Below are positions 43,601-52,269 of a stretch of 64,000 nucleotides of DNA, in pieces. Both the position numbers and the translations under genes were made by a program. Numbering within the stretch: position 1 is the stretch's first letter; each line of letters begins with the position of its first letter. Under the pieces are notes generated by a model. The model did not search any database. It was given only the letters and a program-made list of their open reading frames with translations, and had not been told where the DNA came from. Source of the DNA: Nereocystis luetkeana (lineage: Eukaryota > Sar > Phaeophyceae > Laminariales > Laminariaceae); assembly GCA_031213475.1 (NCBI GenBank), contig JARUPZ010000020.1, positions 7,225,207-7,289,206 on the forward strand. The letters are read 5' to 3'.

Positions 43601-45836
43601 CCGCCTCCCTGCGCGCGAACAACTCCGTTCGCGTCAGATCGCGCGTACTGGTCCCCGAACCTTTGGATCTGGTCCATGTCATCGTTGTCGTCGCTGTAGC
43701 GCTCGAGGGCGCCCGAGGAATCGGCCAGTTCGGACAATGAGGTTGGCCCGTCGCAATCCTTTGGAGATCCACCCGACCGTGCGTGGAACGAGGAATCAAC
43801 AGCAGCAGAAGAAGAGCGGCGAGGGCGGTGCCGACGAGGAGGGCGGGTGGGGGTGGGGCGGGGCGCGATTCGGAATATAAACCTCGGCACGCGGAAGGGA
43901 TGGGATACCAACGGTTTCATCCGTAGAAGGCGCAGCAAAGGAAGGGACGGGAATCGGGTTACAGCCGTCACCTCAGACCCTACCCTCTGGGATACTCCCT
44001 GTGCTGGGCTACGGGTCTGAAAGCATCGGGTGGCCAAAAACCGACAGGCATACACGGACGAGTCCAGACAGACAGACAGACAGACAGACAGACAGGCGAT
44101 GAAAAAAAAACCCAGACGAACAAGAGCGGTAAATGCTTTCCACAACTTCTCCTACCCCTGTTTCACAAACAAAACAATCAGCACGCCGGCCAATACCAGA
44201 TAGTATGCGACATGACGTGAACACTGCCAACAACCAGTGCACCTGACTTCCAGGAGCAAAAAAAAAACAGCCCAGGCTGCAACGATTCGGCCGCCAGAAC
44301 TGCGGGTGGTGCGCACGCCATCACTCCCCCGAAAAAACTGCCGGACGCATTTGTTCTCGGGCTAAGTGGCCGCATACCGTTTTATTGCATATTATATGTG
44401 GTGCGCGGGCAATAACGGCGCACCAGCAGCCACCAAAGGGCCTCGACTAGTCAACGCCGGTCAAGTCTCCATGGAAATGTCAGGGGCGATAGAACCTCCA
44501 CCTGAACCCCAACCCCCGTCGCTCCCAACAACGTGTCTCTGGTGGGCCTGGGCCGTCAACACAGATCGAGCCTTCAGAAAAGAAAAGAGGAACATCACAA
44601 CCCCCCTCCTCTACTTCCCTGCCTCCTTGGTGCAACCAACGTCTGACTATGTAGTCGGTGAAAACCCGACGTGCTCCGTCCCGGCATTGTAGGGATGCGC
44701 GGGTATGAAGTCACACGATTATGTACGGCCATGCATGACAAGAGTAGCCCCCACCCCCTCCCGCCCCCCTCCCCTCCTTTTGTCCTCTCCCCTCCCTCAC
44801 CCGCCGCCCGTCTTGCGGCGGTCCAGCACCCTCACCCCCTCCGCGGAGCCACCGCTCTACGTGTGAGCGCGGTCTCGGCTCTGCAGACCGACAAAATGCC
44901 TCCAATGGGCCTGAGCCGTCAACCCCGATCCAGTCTCCATCGAAACACCAGGAACACCGAAACCACTCAGGAGAGGGCAAGGACATTGGTGGCTTGGTCG
45001 AAGCAGGGGGACACTCACAGCTTCAATCGTGCGCGCCGGCAGCGCGTGTACACACCAGTAAATATACCATACCTAGTTTTACAGCGTGACACCATATAGC
45101 CTAGAGGCCGTACGCTGGTTTCACAGGCTCCCTCCCCCTCCCTCACCCCCCCCCCCCCCCTCTCCCCAGCCTTTAGGCGTTCCAACTCGCCAACCTCGGG
45201 CGCTACGCGTGCGCGGTCTCAGCGTATCAACTGAATACCTCTGACAGAACCCCCAAAGGACGTTGATACCTCCAACGGAACCCCCAACGGATATTGACTG
45301 TCAACAACCATCGAGTCTCCATCGAAATGACAGGAACACTGTCGTAGGGATGCGATGGTCCATGCTCACACGGCTACGGCCATGCAGGACAATGATTACG
45401 CTCCCTCGACCCCCTCCTACCCCTATATGCCTTACGGCTACGGCCATGCATGACAGGAGTACACCCCCCCCTCCGCTTCCTTTCCCTTACCTCCCTACAC
45501 CCTTCTGGCGCTCACCTCCTCTGCAGAGCCACCGGTTCTAGGTCCTAGCTCCTCAAAGCTCGCTTGGTCCAGCGAACCCCCCACCGACCGGCTGCTCATC
45601 TCCAGCACACTGTGCTGCGCTTCGATTGCCCCGGCCGCCGCTCCTCCATCCCCACCCTCTCCTGTCCCGTCCTCGTCCGAGTTAGCACCGCCGCCGCTGC
45701 TGCGCGGCAAAGCTTTCGCCCCACCCCCTCCTCTTCCTCCTCCTTTTCCTTGTTGTTGTTGCCTTTGTTGCTGCTCTAGTCTATCGGCGGCGGCGGCGGT
45801 GGCTTCCGGCGTTTGGTTCGCCGCTTGCTGCTCTTC
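28549..45836 (-). CDS. Protein phosphatase 2C with two N-terminal FHA domains, 5' incomplete
   Basis: Exons in coding order are 45836-45516, 43758-43491, 42291-41949, 39745-39626, 38555-38225, 36649-36497, 35906-34606, 34062-33873, 33362-33228, 31185-30700 and 28692-28549. All edges are GT-AG and all phases match, giving 3,792 nt and 1,263 residues plus TAG. Order of parts: Gln/Gly/acidic linker (~1-200), FHA1 (~205-310), FHA2 (~315-510), PP2C (~500-1263). PP2C enzymes are Mg2+/Mn2+-dependent Ser/Thr phosphatases; the FHA domains would bind pThr-containing partners and target the enzyme (inference from the families). All main PP2C motifs are present: [43 protein letters not shown] and DNVSVV. 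No signal peptide is seen. The start codon lies further upstream and was not placed. Confidence 0.85.
28725..28800 (-). repeat. GGGATGCG repeat copy near the last acceptor
   Basis: On the minus strand it reads GGGATGCGAGAGTTCTTGGTC and then CGACTACGGCCATGCATGAT, followed by a C-rich tail that becomes the polypyrimidine tract of the acceptor at 28693. Confidence 0.65.
29520..30588. mobile_element. Non-autonomous TIR DNA transposon, 1.07 kb
   Basis: The ends are perfect 14-bp inverted repeats, TAGGGGTGGGACTG at 29520-29533 and its complement at 30575-30588. ACTGT directly abuts both ends (29515-29519 and 30589-30593), which fits a 5-bp target duplication. The TIR resembles hAT-like ends, but hAT normally duplicates 8 bp, so the superfamily is unsettled. 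Internal short frames show no transposase motif. A CAG8 run lies near 30239. It is inserted in the last intron of the phosphatase gene. Confidence 0.7.
30700..31185 (-). CDS. PP2C exon with Asn/Asp and Ala/Pro insertion
   Basis: After the acceptor before 31185 the frame reads [20 protein letters not shown], then a run of N/D repeats, an A/P-rich stretch near 30850-30960, and then the conserved PP2C core [20 protein letters not shown] and [17 protein letters not shown]. The metal-binding Asp is in ACDG. About 115 low-complexity residues are inserted between the AVSRAFGD block and the PEV strand. The donor is GAG|GTGAGA. Confidence 0.85.
32200..32505. repeat. Degenerate repeat with CACGCAAGACAAA-like units
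   Basis: About a dozen imperfect copies of a CACGCAAGACAA / ACGCGAGAC motif lie in the intron 31186-33227. Confidence 0.55.
32927..32955 (+). repeat. poly(C) tract
   Basis: A run of about 20 C, then C-rich sequence, lies in the phosphatase intron. It is a poly(G) run on the coding strand. Confidence 0.9.
33228..33362 (-). CDS. PP2C exon with DHKP and AVSRAFGD motifs
   Basis: The 45 codons encode [20 protein letters not shown] and [21 protein letters not shown] and SRAFGD are diagnostic of PP2C. The acceptor is CCGGCCGCAG and the donor AAG|GTGCGC; both are phase 0. Confidence 0.9.
33440..33625 (-). mobile_element. 5'-truncated SINE fragment
   Basis: It matches the body of the tRNA-headed SINE at 59570 and 63621 on the minus strand, with shared blocks GAGGGAAGAAAGGACTGCA-like, GATGAAAATGCGAGGCACG-like and GACCCGGATCTGCGTTAC-like. 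The tRNA-derived head is absent. It lies in the intron 33363-33872. Confidence 0.6.
33873..34062 (-). CDS. PP2C exon with GSTA and VGDSR motifs
   Basis: It encodes [19 protein letters not shown] and then [20 protein letters not shown] plus [23 protein letters not shown] and N-x-GDSR are PP2C core strands. The acceptor is CCCTGTCGTAG and the donor AAG|GTAAAG. Confidence 0.9.
34063..34245 (+). repeat. GGACA pentamer repeat
   Basis: ACAGG/GGACA units with AGGCAGA variants fill the start of the intron directly behind the acceptor of exon 34062-33873 (TGTCC repeats on the coding strand). They probably serve as its polypyrimidine tract. Confidence 0.8.
34606..35906 (-). CDS. PP2C exon with YDGHGG and a ~350-residue low-complexity insertion
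   Basis: The acceptor GGTTGCGCCGCGCCGCAG precedes [20 protein letters not shown] and then [20 protein letters not shown]. Asp-Gly of YDGHGG binds the first metal. After [17 protein letters not shown] the frame enters a ~350-residue Gly/Ala/Ser/Pro-rich stretch with long G and A runs, and it rejoins the fold in the next exon. The donor is CAG|GTGTGA. Confidence 0.85.
36326..36433. mobile_element. TA-flanked MITE copy in a PP2C intron
   Basis: The left end is TATTACGGGGGGCCATAGTA and the right end TACTATGGTCCCCCGTAA; the inverted ends enclose about 70 bp. It lies 60 bp inside the intron from the donor at 36496. Confidence 0.7.
36497..36649 (-). CDS. Exon joining FHA2 to PP2C
   Basis: Its 51 codons encode [20 protein letters not shown] (last FHA2 strands; LxxGDxIxxG-type) and then [21 protein letters not shown]-x-R-K-x-M-E-D is the first PP2C motif, whose Glu-Asp helps bind metal. 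The acceptor is CTATCCCGTCAG and the donor CAG|GTGAGG. Confidence 0.9.
37585..37606 (+). repeat. poly(G) tract
   Basis: A run of about 17-20 G lies in the intron 36650-38224. Confidence 0.9.
38225..38555 (-). CDS. FHA2 core exon
   Basis: It encodes [18 protein letters not shown], then a His4 run and a Gly/Ser-rich insertion of about 60 residues, then [18 protein letters not shown]-x-H-S and S-T-N-G-T are the phosphothreonine-binding signature residues of FHA domains. The donor is CAG|GTGCGT. Confidence 0.9.
38690..38840 (-). repeat. GGGATGCG-type dispersed repeat
   Basis: On the minus strand it contains CGTGCTCCGTCCAGGCATTG, then TAGGGATGTGAGG, CGACTACGGACATGCAC and a C-rich end. The same order is seen at 44640 and 54975. 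Confidence 0.65.
39626..39745 (-). CDS. FHA2 first exon
   Basis: It encodes [20 protein letters not shown] and then [23 protein letters not shown]-x-x-D-N-T-I is the FHA entry motif with the phosphate-contacting Arg. It joins in phase to TK on the left and SIADRE on the right. The donor is AAG|GTTAGC. Confidence 0.9.
41270..41410 (+). repeat. Tandem repeat of ATCATCTAnAGATCATTCAT
   Basis: About six imperfect 24-26-bp units adjoin the GATC-rich dispersed repeat at 41408. Confidence 0.75.
41408..41605 (+). repeat. Dispersed GATC-rich repeat copy
   Basis: It holds CCTAACCTGCCGGTATGAGA, then GATCAGGGATCTATCTATCTG and ATCTAGATCATCAAGTGGGA. It lies in the intron 39746-41948 of the phosphatase gene. 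Confidence 0.65.
41830..41925 (+). repeat. GGGATGCG repeat with C-rich tail
   Basis: GTCTCGAAAGGGATGCGTGG is followed by GTCAATGGCCTAAATGACTA and ends AATGAGTACG plus poly(C). It lies 20-120 bp from the FHA1 exon donor. Confidence 0.65.
41949..42291 (-). CDS. FHA1 exon
   Basis: After [20 protein letters not shown] the frame shows [38 protein letters not shown] and [11 protein letters not shown]. The Gly-Arg and the S-x-H triad are kept, but the usual N-G of S-x-N-G-T is replaced (PYAAS). FHA1 may therefore bind phosphopeptide weakly or act structurally. The donor is CCAA|GTGAGC. Confidence 0.8.
42292..43145 (-). repeat. Intronic array with repeated splice-acceptor modules
   Basis: Besides a TTCAGGGGATAGGGGACGGG-like filler, modules resembling the FHA1 exon start and its acceptor recur at about 42551-42600, 42711-42760, 42869-42910, 42951-43000 and 43099-43140. 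The unit spacing is about 85-300 bp. Confidence 0.75.
43206..43440 (+). repeat. CTACCGCTACGGC / CACCAC repeat
   Basis: Simple trinucleotide-like repeats lie in the same intron, upstream (in coding order) of the acceptor array. Confidence 0.75.
43491..43758 (-). CDS. Acidic linker exon of the FHA-PP2C protein
   Basis: [20 protein letters not shown] leads into an Asp-rich stretch ([20 protein letters not shown]) and a Gly/Glu-rich tract. It is low complexity and probably disordered. The acceptor is GGATCTCCAAAG and the donor CCG|GTGAGT. The phase fits both neighbours. Confidence 0.75.
44640..44870 (+). repeat. Repeat module including a copy of an exon/donor edge
   Basis: A GGGATGCG repeat (44640-44760) is followed by a C-rich stretch and CTCACCCCCTCCGCGGAGCC (44835-44854). 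The last block mirrors the true exon end at 45511-45530, CTCACCTCCTCTGCAGAGCC. Confidence 0.65.
45337..45480 (+). repeat. Second copy of the intronic repeat module
   Basis: GTCGTAGGGATGCGATGGTC is followed by two ACGGCTACGGCCATGCA blocks and a C-rich tail, which runs into the true exon edge at 45511. Confidence 0.65.
45516..45836 (-). CDS. Most 5' secure exon of the FHA-PP2C gene
   Basis: It encodes [20 protein letters not shown], a Q/G-rich tract and [20 protein letters not shown], and ends GGSAEE before GTGAGC. An in-frame stop just 5' means the exon starts at an acceptor (GCAG or GCAGCAG). The sequence is low complexity and likely disordered. Codons before this exon were not placed. Confidence 0.65.
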
Positions 45837-45889
45837 CTGCTGCGCTCACGCGAACCAAGGATTTTTTTGGCGGCGGCAAGACAGGGAGA

Positions 45890-45948
45890 GGGATAGGGAA
45901 GGAGGGGAGGGGGCAGGGAGGGAGGGAGGGAGGGAGGGAGGGATAGGT
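45890..45948 (+). repeat. (GGGA)n tract
   Basis: GGAGGGAGGGAGGGAGGGAG simple repeats lie upstream of the secure 5' exon of the phosphatase gene. Confidence 0.85.
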
Positions 45949-46373
45949 GTAAGACAGCTAACTAACAGAGAAAAGAGGAAACGGGGTGCACACAGAACAG
46001 CACGAAACGAACACGCTAAATAGAAAGAAAGGGCAACACCCACCAGGTGTATACTGGTACGTGGTAACCAGCAGCACATGACAATGAGATGTGTGCATCG
46101 ACACGAGCGAAGCATGATGACACTTTTGAGCTGATGCCCTCTCTTCCCCTCACAGACGGGTGCGTGACCAGACAGCACTCGTCGTTTTCTAAGGCCGCTA
46201 CGTACACCATGGGCCCAACCAAACCTGATCGGAAACATACTACAGAGTAGAATTCTGTCGTTTTCAAGGCCGCTACGTACACCTCGAGCCCAAAGTGAAA
46301 TGAAAATTATATCGGTCTAACCGGGAAAATAAGCTCCATTTGACGTTGATATCATAGTCAAAACTAGGATTAC

Positions 46374-46572
46374 CTTCCCGGCCAGACCGGTAATATTTTC
46401 CAATACAGCATCGGTGAGACGTGCGCAATGTTGTAGCAACCCAGCGCGGCGGGACCCGGGGCTGCTGGATTTGGCGATGGTGCGTACATCGAGCACGGGC
46501 GCTGTACGTGTATGCACTGCAACGACTTGTACCGCACGCTCGCAGCACATGTACCGCAGTTCACTCGCCATA
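46374..46572 (-). CDS. Candidate first coding exon (unanchored)
   Basis: The ATG at 46572-46570 in context CTCTCTATGG begins MASELRYMCCERAVQVVAVH, and the frame runs to ITGLAGK with donor AAG|GTAATC. The exit phase (1) does not fit the exon at 45836 directly, so an extra exon would be needed. It may be the start of the FHA-PP2C gene, or no exon at all. Confidence 0.25.
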
Positions 46573-47549
46573 GAGAGAGGGTTGAGGAGGGTTGTTGAGG
46601 CTGGCGGTCCTCCGGGTTTTGCGTACTCGGTGCACGTACACAGCACCCGGGCCCAGAAAGGGCTTCTTTTGGAGATTCACGTAGTCAAAAACTGACACCA
46701 CTCGGGTGAACATACAAGGATCGTTTAGACCCTAGAATAGTATCGATACCAAGCGTTCCTTAAATTCACGTACAGAGCGGTACGTTTTTAACGACTGCAC
46801 TCCTGTCACTGCAGCGACTGCGGCAGGTTGTAGATGGTGTGCAGGTATACACACCGGGAGTGTAAAAGCGAGGGTCCGTGGCAACAAACAGCTCGAGTTC
46901 GTGTCAGCGGATGAAGAACAATAAACAAAGAAGACGGGGGCGGGATTTCTTGTCATGAGCTTGCCAGGCATCGGCGACGACGCGACGGCCAAGGAAACGA
47001 TTTAATTTTCGAAGAGAGGGAAGAGAGCCCCGCATAACCGTCTAGGGACCCCGGGATTTTGGTCAGTCACGACGAAAAAAAGGCGGTGATCAAGACTGAT
47101 CAAAGTCAGGTGTAAAGCAATAACAGGCACTGCTGTAAACCAGGTATGGCACGTACGATGCAATACAGATACCGGTTTAGCACATTCTACATGTCGGGCC
47201 GTATTATTGTCGTTCCTCTACGAGTGCTACTGCAGTCGGAAACCATAATATGCCGTGCCGTGTCCGTGTCGTGTCGTCTTGCTGTCGTCGCTGCTGCTCT
47301 GCGAAAATAGTTATCACACCGGTGAAAACTACAGTTCAATGTGAGGGACACAACCCGCCGACGAGACAAAATACGGCAACAACACAACATACGCCAAGAA
47401 AACGACGAGAAATTCGAGATTCGGGTCCGTCCAGCACGGGATATCCGGCAACTGGTACGTACGATACAGATTCACATCAGAGGTTCACGTACTCATAGAG
47501 CAGTACGCTCTCATCACTATTGTAACTATTAATACTCTTGTGAACATAC

Positions 47550-47638
47550 TTAACCCCTTTAGAACCGCAGTCCCGTTTTGGGGACAAACTATTTGAAATT
47601 CGGTTGGTTTGTCCCAAAATACGGGACTGCGGTTTAAA
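47550..47638. mobile_element. TTAA-type MITE copy
   Basis: TTAACCCCTTTAGAACCGCA opens the left end, and an inverted CGGGACTGCGGTTTAAA closes the right. The right CCCTTT block is lost. Confidence 0.65.
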
Positions 47639-48280
47639 ATTCCCGAGGGAAGGAAGGAATGCCAGCATGCCAATGCCAGCAAGCAGCCTTCACAGTTTTT
47701 TTTTTCCCACCTGGTACCTGGTATTCACTGCCATAAAAATGGTTGCAATCAGTCACCCCAACTATACACTCTTTCAGGACAGCGTTCCCATTGTGGCGGA
47801 CAAAAAAACACTTGGAAGTAGAGCCATACTCAGATTTCTGCAAAGCGCTAAACAGCAGCAGAAAACGGGTGAATTCACCCGTCATTTTCGCTGCACCGTT
47901 GCGAAGTACCAACCCAAGCATGCACGCGGGTACACGTGCAAATCCTCTCGCCGGGTGGGCCGGGTTTCCCTGTAAGAGTACGTAGATCTCGTTCTCTGCC
48001 ACGAAAAACATCCTACGAGTTATTTCTTTATACTGCTGTAAACAACAAATCCAAGGCCGACGGGATTCCTCAAACCCCTTCTTCCCTGTTCACTGATACG
48101 AGAAACATCCAACTCTGAACCCAAGCAAGTTTCAAAACCCTTCCTTTTCATCGCGAACCAAAAAAAGTCCAACAAAAAAAATCCAAATCGCCATCACGTC
48201 CCAAAAAAATCGGTGAGGCAAAAAAAAGGGTTCGTTGTCCCCCACACCAGTAGCTATTTTCACCAACAACTCTGCGACAA

Positions 48281-48412
48281 CCTACTATAACGAGGGGCCA
48301 TACCTGGTAGTAAATAGGACCAACACTGTTGGTAAAAATATCGGAATATACCTGGTATAGGTTTTATTGTGTACCGTAGGTTCTATTTACTATGGTCCCC
48401 CGTAATACTGTA
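48281..48412. mobile_element. TA-flanked MITE copy, left end degraded
   Basis: The left end, ACTATAACGAGGGGCCATA, is diverged. The right end, TTTACTATGGTCCCCCGTAA, is intact. The interior holds a TACCTGGTA pair. Confidence 0.6.
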
Positions 48413-48602
48413 GTCACGCCGACCTGAGCCCTCCAAACTGACTGACCCTGACTACATAACACCAACACTGTTAGAAAAAAGATAGGAATATATACCTGGT
48501 AGGTTTTATTGTGTACCGTAGGTTCTATTTACTATGGTCCCCCGTAATACTGTAGTCACGCCGACCTGAGCCCTCCAAACTGACTGACCCTGACTACATA
48601 AC
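48319..48602 (+). repeat. Tandem duplication, ~142-bp unit x2
   Basis: Units 48319-48460 and 48461-48602 are nearly identical, starting ACCAACACTGTT and ending GACCCTGACTACATAAC. The duplication includes the right half of the MITE, so it arose after the insertion and is recent. Confidence 0.85.
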
Positions 48603-49059
48603 TAGCCGTCGGCAGGGAGGGCCGACCAGGCACCCTGACCCCACGCGATTTTACACACCGAAATCGGGGTTTCCACCAGAAAGGCCACACCACTACATCT
48701 CCAAAATAGAGTAACAGCTTCCCAAAAAATTCGGCAGTTCGGCGGCATCTCTACCTAAGAATCTAAGAACACTATTAATAATCATCGTTCGTATGTACGG
48801 GTTCTGCCCCCCGGGTCTGCTCGACGTCGTTGAGAAAAAAGAACGGTTTCTTCTTCTCGCGAAAGAAAAGTCAACCAACGGGCCAGGCACAGTCAGAACT
48901 CAGAACGTATTCCCCAGTAAAAGCTAAAGATGATGCAAAAGACGAAGGGATCGCTGCTGCTGCTGCTCCTGCTCCAGGACAACAACGGAACTACGAAAGC
49001 GTTCAGCTTTAACCACAGCCCCAACGAGCGTCTTACATGAAGAAAATACTTGGCACGTC

Positions 49060-49320
49060 GGAGAGATCACTATCCATCTGCCTACCGCCGTAGATCGTCT
49101 ATTGCCCATAACACGCCTTCAAGAGATGCTGTGCAGGACCTGTGTAGAGAACACATCCAACCCGGGAAACAAGCCTTGGATAAAGCAGAATATACGGATC
49201 CCACCCAGCAACATGAACTACTGGCTGTAGATCATGAAGGTCAGGAATCTCAACTGTTTGCCCTCAAAGGTCTAGATGATGTAGCGAGTATCGATTATCT
49301 GCCAGAGGTGTGGAATAGTT
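49060..49320 (+). repeat. Dispersed GATC-rich repeat copy
   Basis: It shares AGATGCTGTGCAGGAC, CATCCAACCCGGGAAACAAG and CCACCCAGCAACATGAACTA with the other copies, followed by GTAGATCATGAAGGTCAGG. Confidence 0.6.
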
Positions 49321-49799
49321 GGTTCCAGTAAGCCCCTTAGCCCCCGTATTTATAGCTCTTATCTCCGGCTGTCTTTCGGCGAACAAATATAGAAACCCCC
49401 CGGAGGCTCAAAGCAGCCGCCCCCGCCCCCCCCCCTCATCCGCCTGAACGGTATGATGCTGACCTCCACTGTTCACTGTAAATAATTAAATTAGCTTCAT
49501 AGAGAGGGGAGAGCGCCGTGGTGTCACCGCAGCAACAGCAGGGGCAAAAGAACACAAAACATCTCCGCCGTTACTCGTGCTCGTAGTCTATAAATATTCA
49601 TACAAGTCGTACCAGGCATAATACCAGCCTCGAGAACAAGGAAAAACAAAATGCCACAGGCGGAGTAGCACTCGTACAGCGTACGTATACCACGGCAGTA
49701 AGGAGGTAAGCCCTTTCGGGCCATGGTTAAAGTAAAAAGCAACGAAAAAATGACGATTAATCCCCACTAATCCGCATGATCTAGGACATGATTCCTGAG

Positions 49800-49935
49800 T
49801 TGCATTAATATCTGTGCCACGTATACAGCTCCTGCGCAGCATCTCATATCGGCAGGTGAGGATCTGGATGATATATCTGATCTACAGATCATGACCCATC
49901 TGATCTATATATCATGATCTATCTGTCCGAAGTGC
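49800..49935 (-). repeat. Inverted copy of the GATC-rich repeat
   Basis: CAGCATCTCATATCGGCAGG is the complement of the CCTGCCG-ATGAGAT block of the other copies. A tail of GATC/ATCATGATC units follows. Confidence 0.5.
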
Positions 49936-50173
49936 GAAAAAGTACTCGTACGTCATGCAAACACGAACGTTGGTCCAGGCGGGATTTCTTGCTTGCGTTG
50001 CTCACCACACTTCATGAAGATGGCACCCGAACTTCGCGTGTGTCCCTGTAAATATAAGCCTCCTTGACGTACTATTAATACGAAGTACATACACTGCTGT
50101 AGTACTGTTGTACGATAAAAAGGGTCGAGCTCGCACAGGGGTGCGCGGTCGTTCTTCAGCTCTAGTTTACCCT

Positions 50174-50270
50174 CAACCCCTTTTAGGACTGCAGTCCCGT
50201 TTTGGGGACAAACAACTTGAAACATGAGTGGGTTGTCCCCAAAGCCGGACTGCAGCCCTCAAAGGGTTTA
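50174..50270. mobile_element. TTAA-type MITE copy
   Basis: CCCCTTTTAGGACTGCAGTC at the left is inverted as GACTGCAGCCCTCAAAGGG at the right. Flanking TTAA is imperfect (TCAA/TTTAAA). Confidence 0.7.
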
Positions 50271-50314
50271 AACTTGAAACACGAGTGTTTTGTCCCCAAA
50301 ATGCGACGTCAAGC

Positions 50315-50412
50315 TTAACCCCTTTTAGGACTGCAGTCCGGTTTTGGGGACAACCCACTCGTGTTTCAAGTAGTTTGCCCCCAAAACGGGACTGCAGCGC
50401 CAAAAGGGCTAA
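50315..50412. mobile_element. TTAA-type MITE copy
   Basis: TTAA and CCCCTTTTAGGACTGCAGTC open the left end; ACTGCAGCGCCAAAAGGG and CTAA close the right. A partial third copy lies between this and the previous element (50270-50314). Confidence 0.7.
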
Positions 50413-50971
50413 CGAACGGTAAAGGGCACTATTAATATTAATATTAATAAAAGTCGAACATGTATACTCGTAGTTGCGGGAGGCTCTGCGTACGTATAGG
50501 CGAGATCTTTCCGAAAATCTTGTTGTTCTGTGTTGGCGACCACCCTTCCCGTTCTTAAAAACTGGCTGAAAAACGATCGCACCCATGTGCGAACTCAACG
50601 CTCCCATATCCTACCTGGTACCAGTGTTTTTTATACGAGTATAGGTACTGGTATTTTGTCTTGTTTTTTTTTGCTTGGCTTCATCTTCTTTTTTTAGGTT
50701 TTTTGTCTGCTATTAATAGTCTCCTTTTTGCTTCCCTGGTGTCCGCAGTGGTGGAGTGCGTATGCTTGTTTTTTGCTTTTTTGCCTCTGTTTTACTACCG
50801 AGGTATTTCTTCCACTCCAGAGTTATTGGAGCCTGTCCTGCGACCACCACGGACTGCATTGTATTGTGAGTTAATGTGAGAACAACAAACAAAATAAAAA
50901 ATAAAAAATGGTGAAATCTCCTGTACTTCTCCATGTATACCCGGCACCTGGCCCCCAAATGTGAGGATATT

Positions 50972-51080
50972 TATTACGGGGGACCATAGTTAATAGGACC
51001 AAATACTGTTGGTAGAAATGGGTAAATATACAGGTTTTTATGTATACCACAGGTCCTATTAACTATGGCCCCCCGTAATA
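50972..51080. mobile_element. TA-flanked MITE, best copy (109 bp)
   Basis: TATTACGGGGGACCATAGTT is inverted as AACTATGGCCCCCCGTAATA. The inverted ends extend to about 28 bp (through AATAGGACC). Confidence 0.8.
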
Positions 51081-51446
51081 GTCCAAACGGTCCATATTTT
51101 TATATTTCAAGGGCAGAGCGGTAGATGATACCACTTGGAACGGAAATATAAGGGGCGTTCACAGATTAATATGAAGATCAAGCGGTCCTCATATTGCCAA
51201 GACACCCAAAGGCTATATCATCAATATATACAACACGATACTACCGTACCTACAAAAGTAAGCCAGGAATAAATATACTGCTGCTGTACTACTGATGTAC
51301 CACTGCCGTACCGGGTACATCGTATAATATCATACCTGGTGTATACCAGGTATACCTTTGTACTATTAATAATATGTTTTGATTTCGTGTCCATTATTAT
51401 TAATAATAGTCTAATCAGATACCCGGTACATAAAACCAGGCATATG

Positions 51447-51632
51447 TGAACGAGGGAAGAAAGGGCTGACGTCTTCTCGAAACGAAAAAAGCAGGGCCCC
51501 AACCGTACTGAGAAGGGGGGGAGGGGGAGCCTGCTGCTGGGATAAGCTATGTGACCCCCGGGTCTGAGCTACGACCACAGGGAGAGGAAGAAAAAGGGTG
51601 AAGAAAATAAATGGGAAGAAAAAAAAGAAGAG
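51447..51632 (+). mobile_element. 5'-truncated SINE fragment
   Basis: It matches the SINE body from GAGGGAAGAAAGGGCTGA through GCTATGTGACCCCCGGGTCT to the A-rich tail. The tRNA-like head is missing. Confidence 0.65.
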
Positions 51633-52269
51633 ACCCCCCCCCCCCCACCCCCTCTTTTCGAACATGTCAAAATGGGAAAGGAGACGGCCGAAAAGGATAG
51701 AGAAGAGCTGTTGGCTCCCATCTCCTCACCATCTCCAGAGCGGAAGGTACAACGGACGCCTCCAGCCTCGAGGTACAGCAGAACTAGGCGATACTGCACT
51801 GACTGACGTACTGGAGGCACTGACTGATGTACTGACTACTGACTACCACCTGCTCTGTACTGACCGTCTGCTGCTGTGGCACAAAAACAAACCAAAGTTG
51901 ATACCATGGTACCTGGTACTGCTGGTGTACAGCGTTATTATATCGTACCAGTACTTGCTCTGGACGCGACTACGTACGTACGAAATGAAAATATCTCAAA
52001 ATGCGACGAAAATGCCTGGAATCTGGAATAGTTTTTATGAAACCAGTTTGAAAAGTTATGTAATTGCATTGTCGTGATGTTGTCACAAAACATGAAGTGT
52101 TGAATAGAAAACAAACCTGTAGGGTATAAAATGACCTCATATTACGCGTTGGATGCTTAATCTTATGGGAAGTTAAGGTTTACTGAAATATTGAGTTTTC
52201 GATACACCGCTACAAACGTGTTTTTGCCTTACATCCCTTGAAATCCTGGTGTTACAAATGCAAATACTA

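Noticed and set aside
43185-43880. Plus-strand 231-codon frame rich in Pro/Arg/His
   Set aside because: It lies over a simple repeat and is antisense to a phosphatase exon whose phase fits both neighbours.
46374-46572. Direct first exon of the FHA-PP2C gene
   Set aside because: The exit phase (1) does not fit the phase-0 entry of the exon at 45836, so it is listed only as an unanchored candidate.
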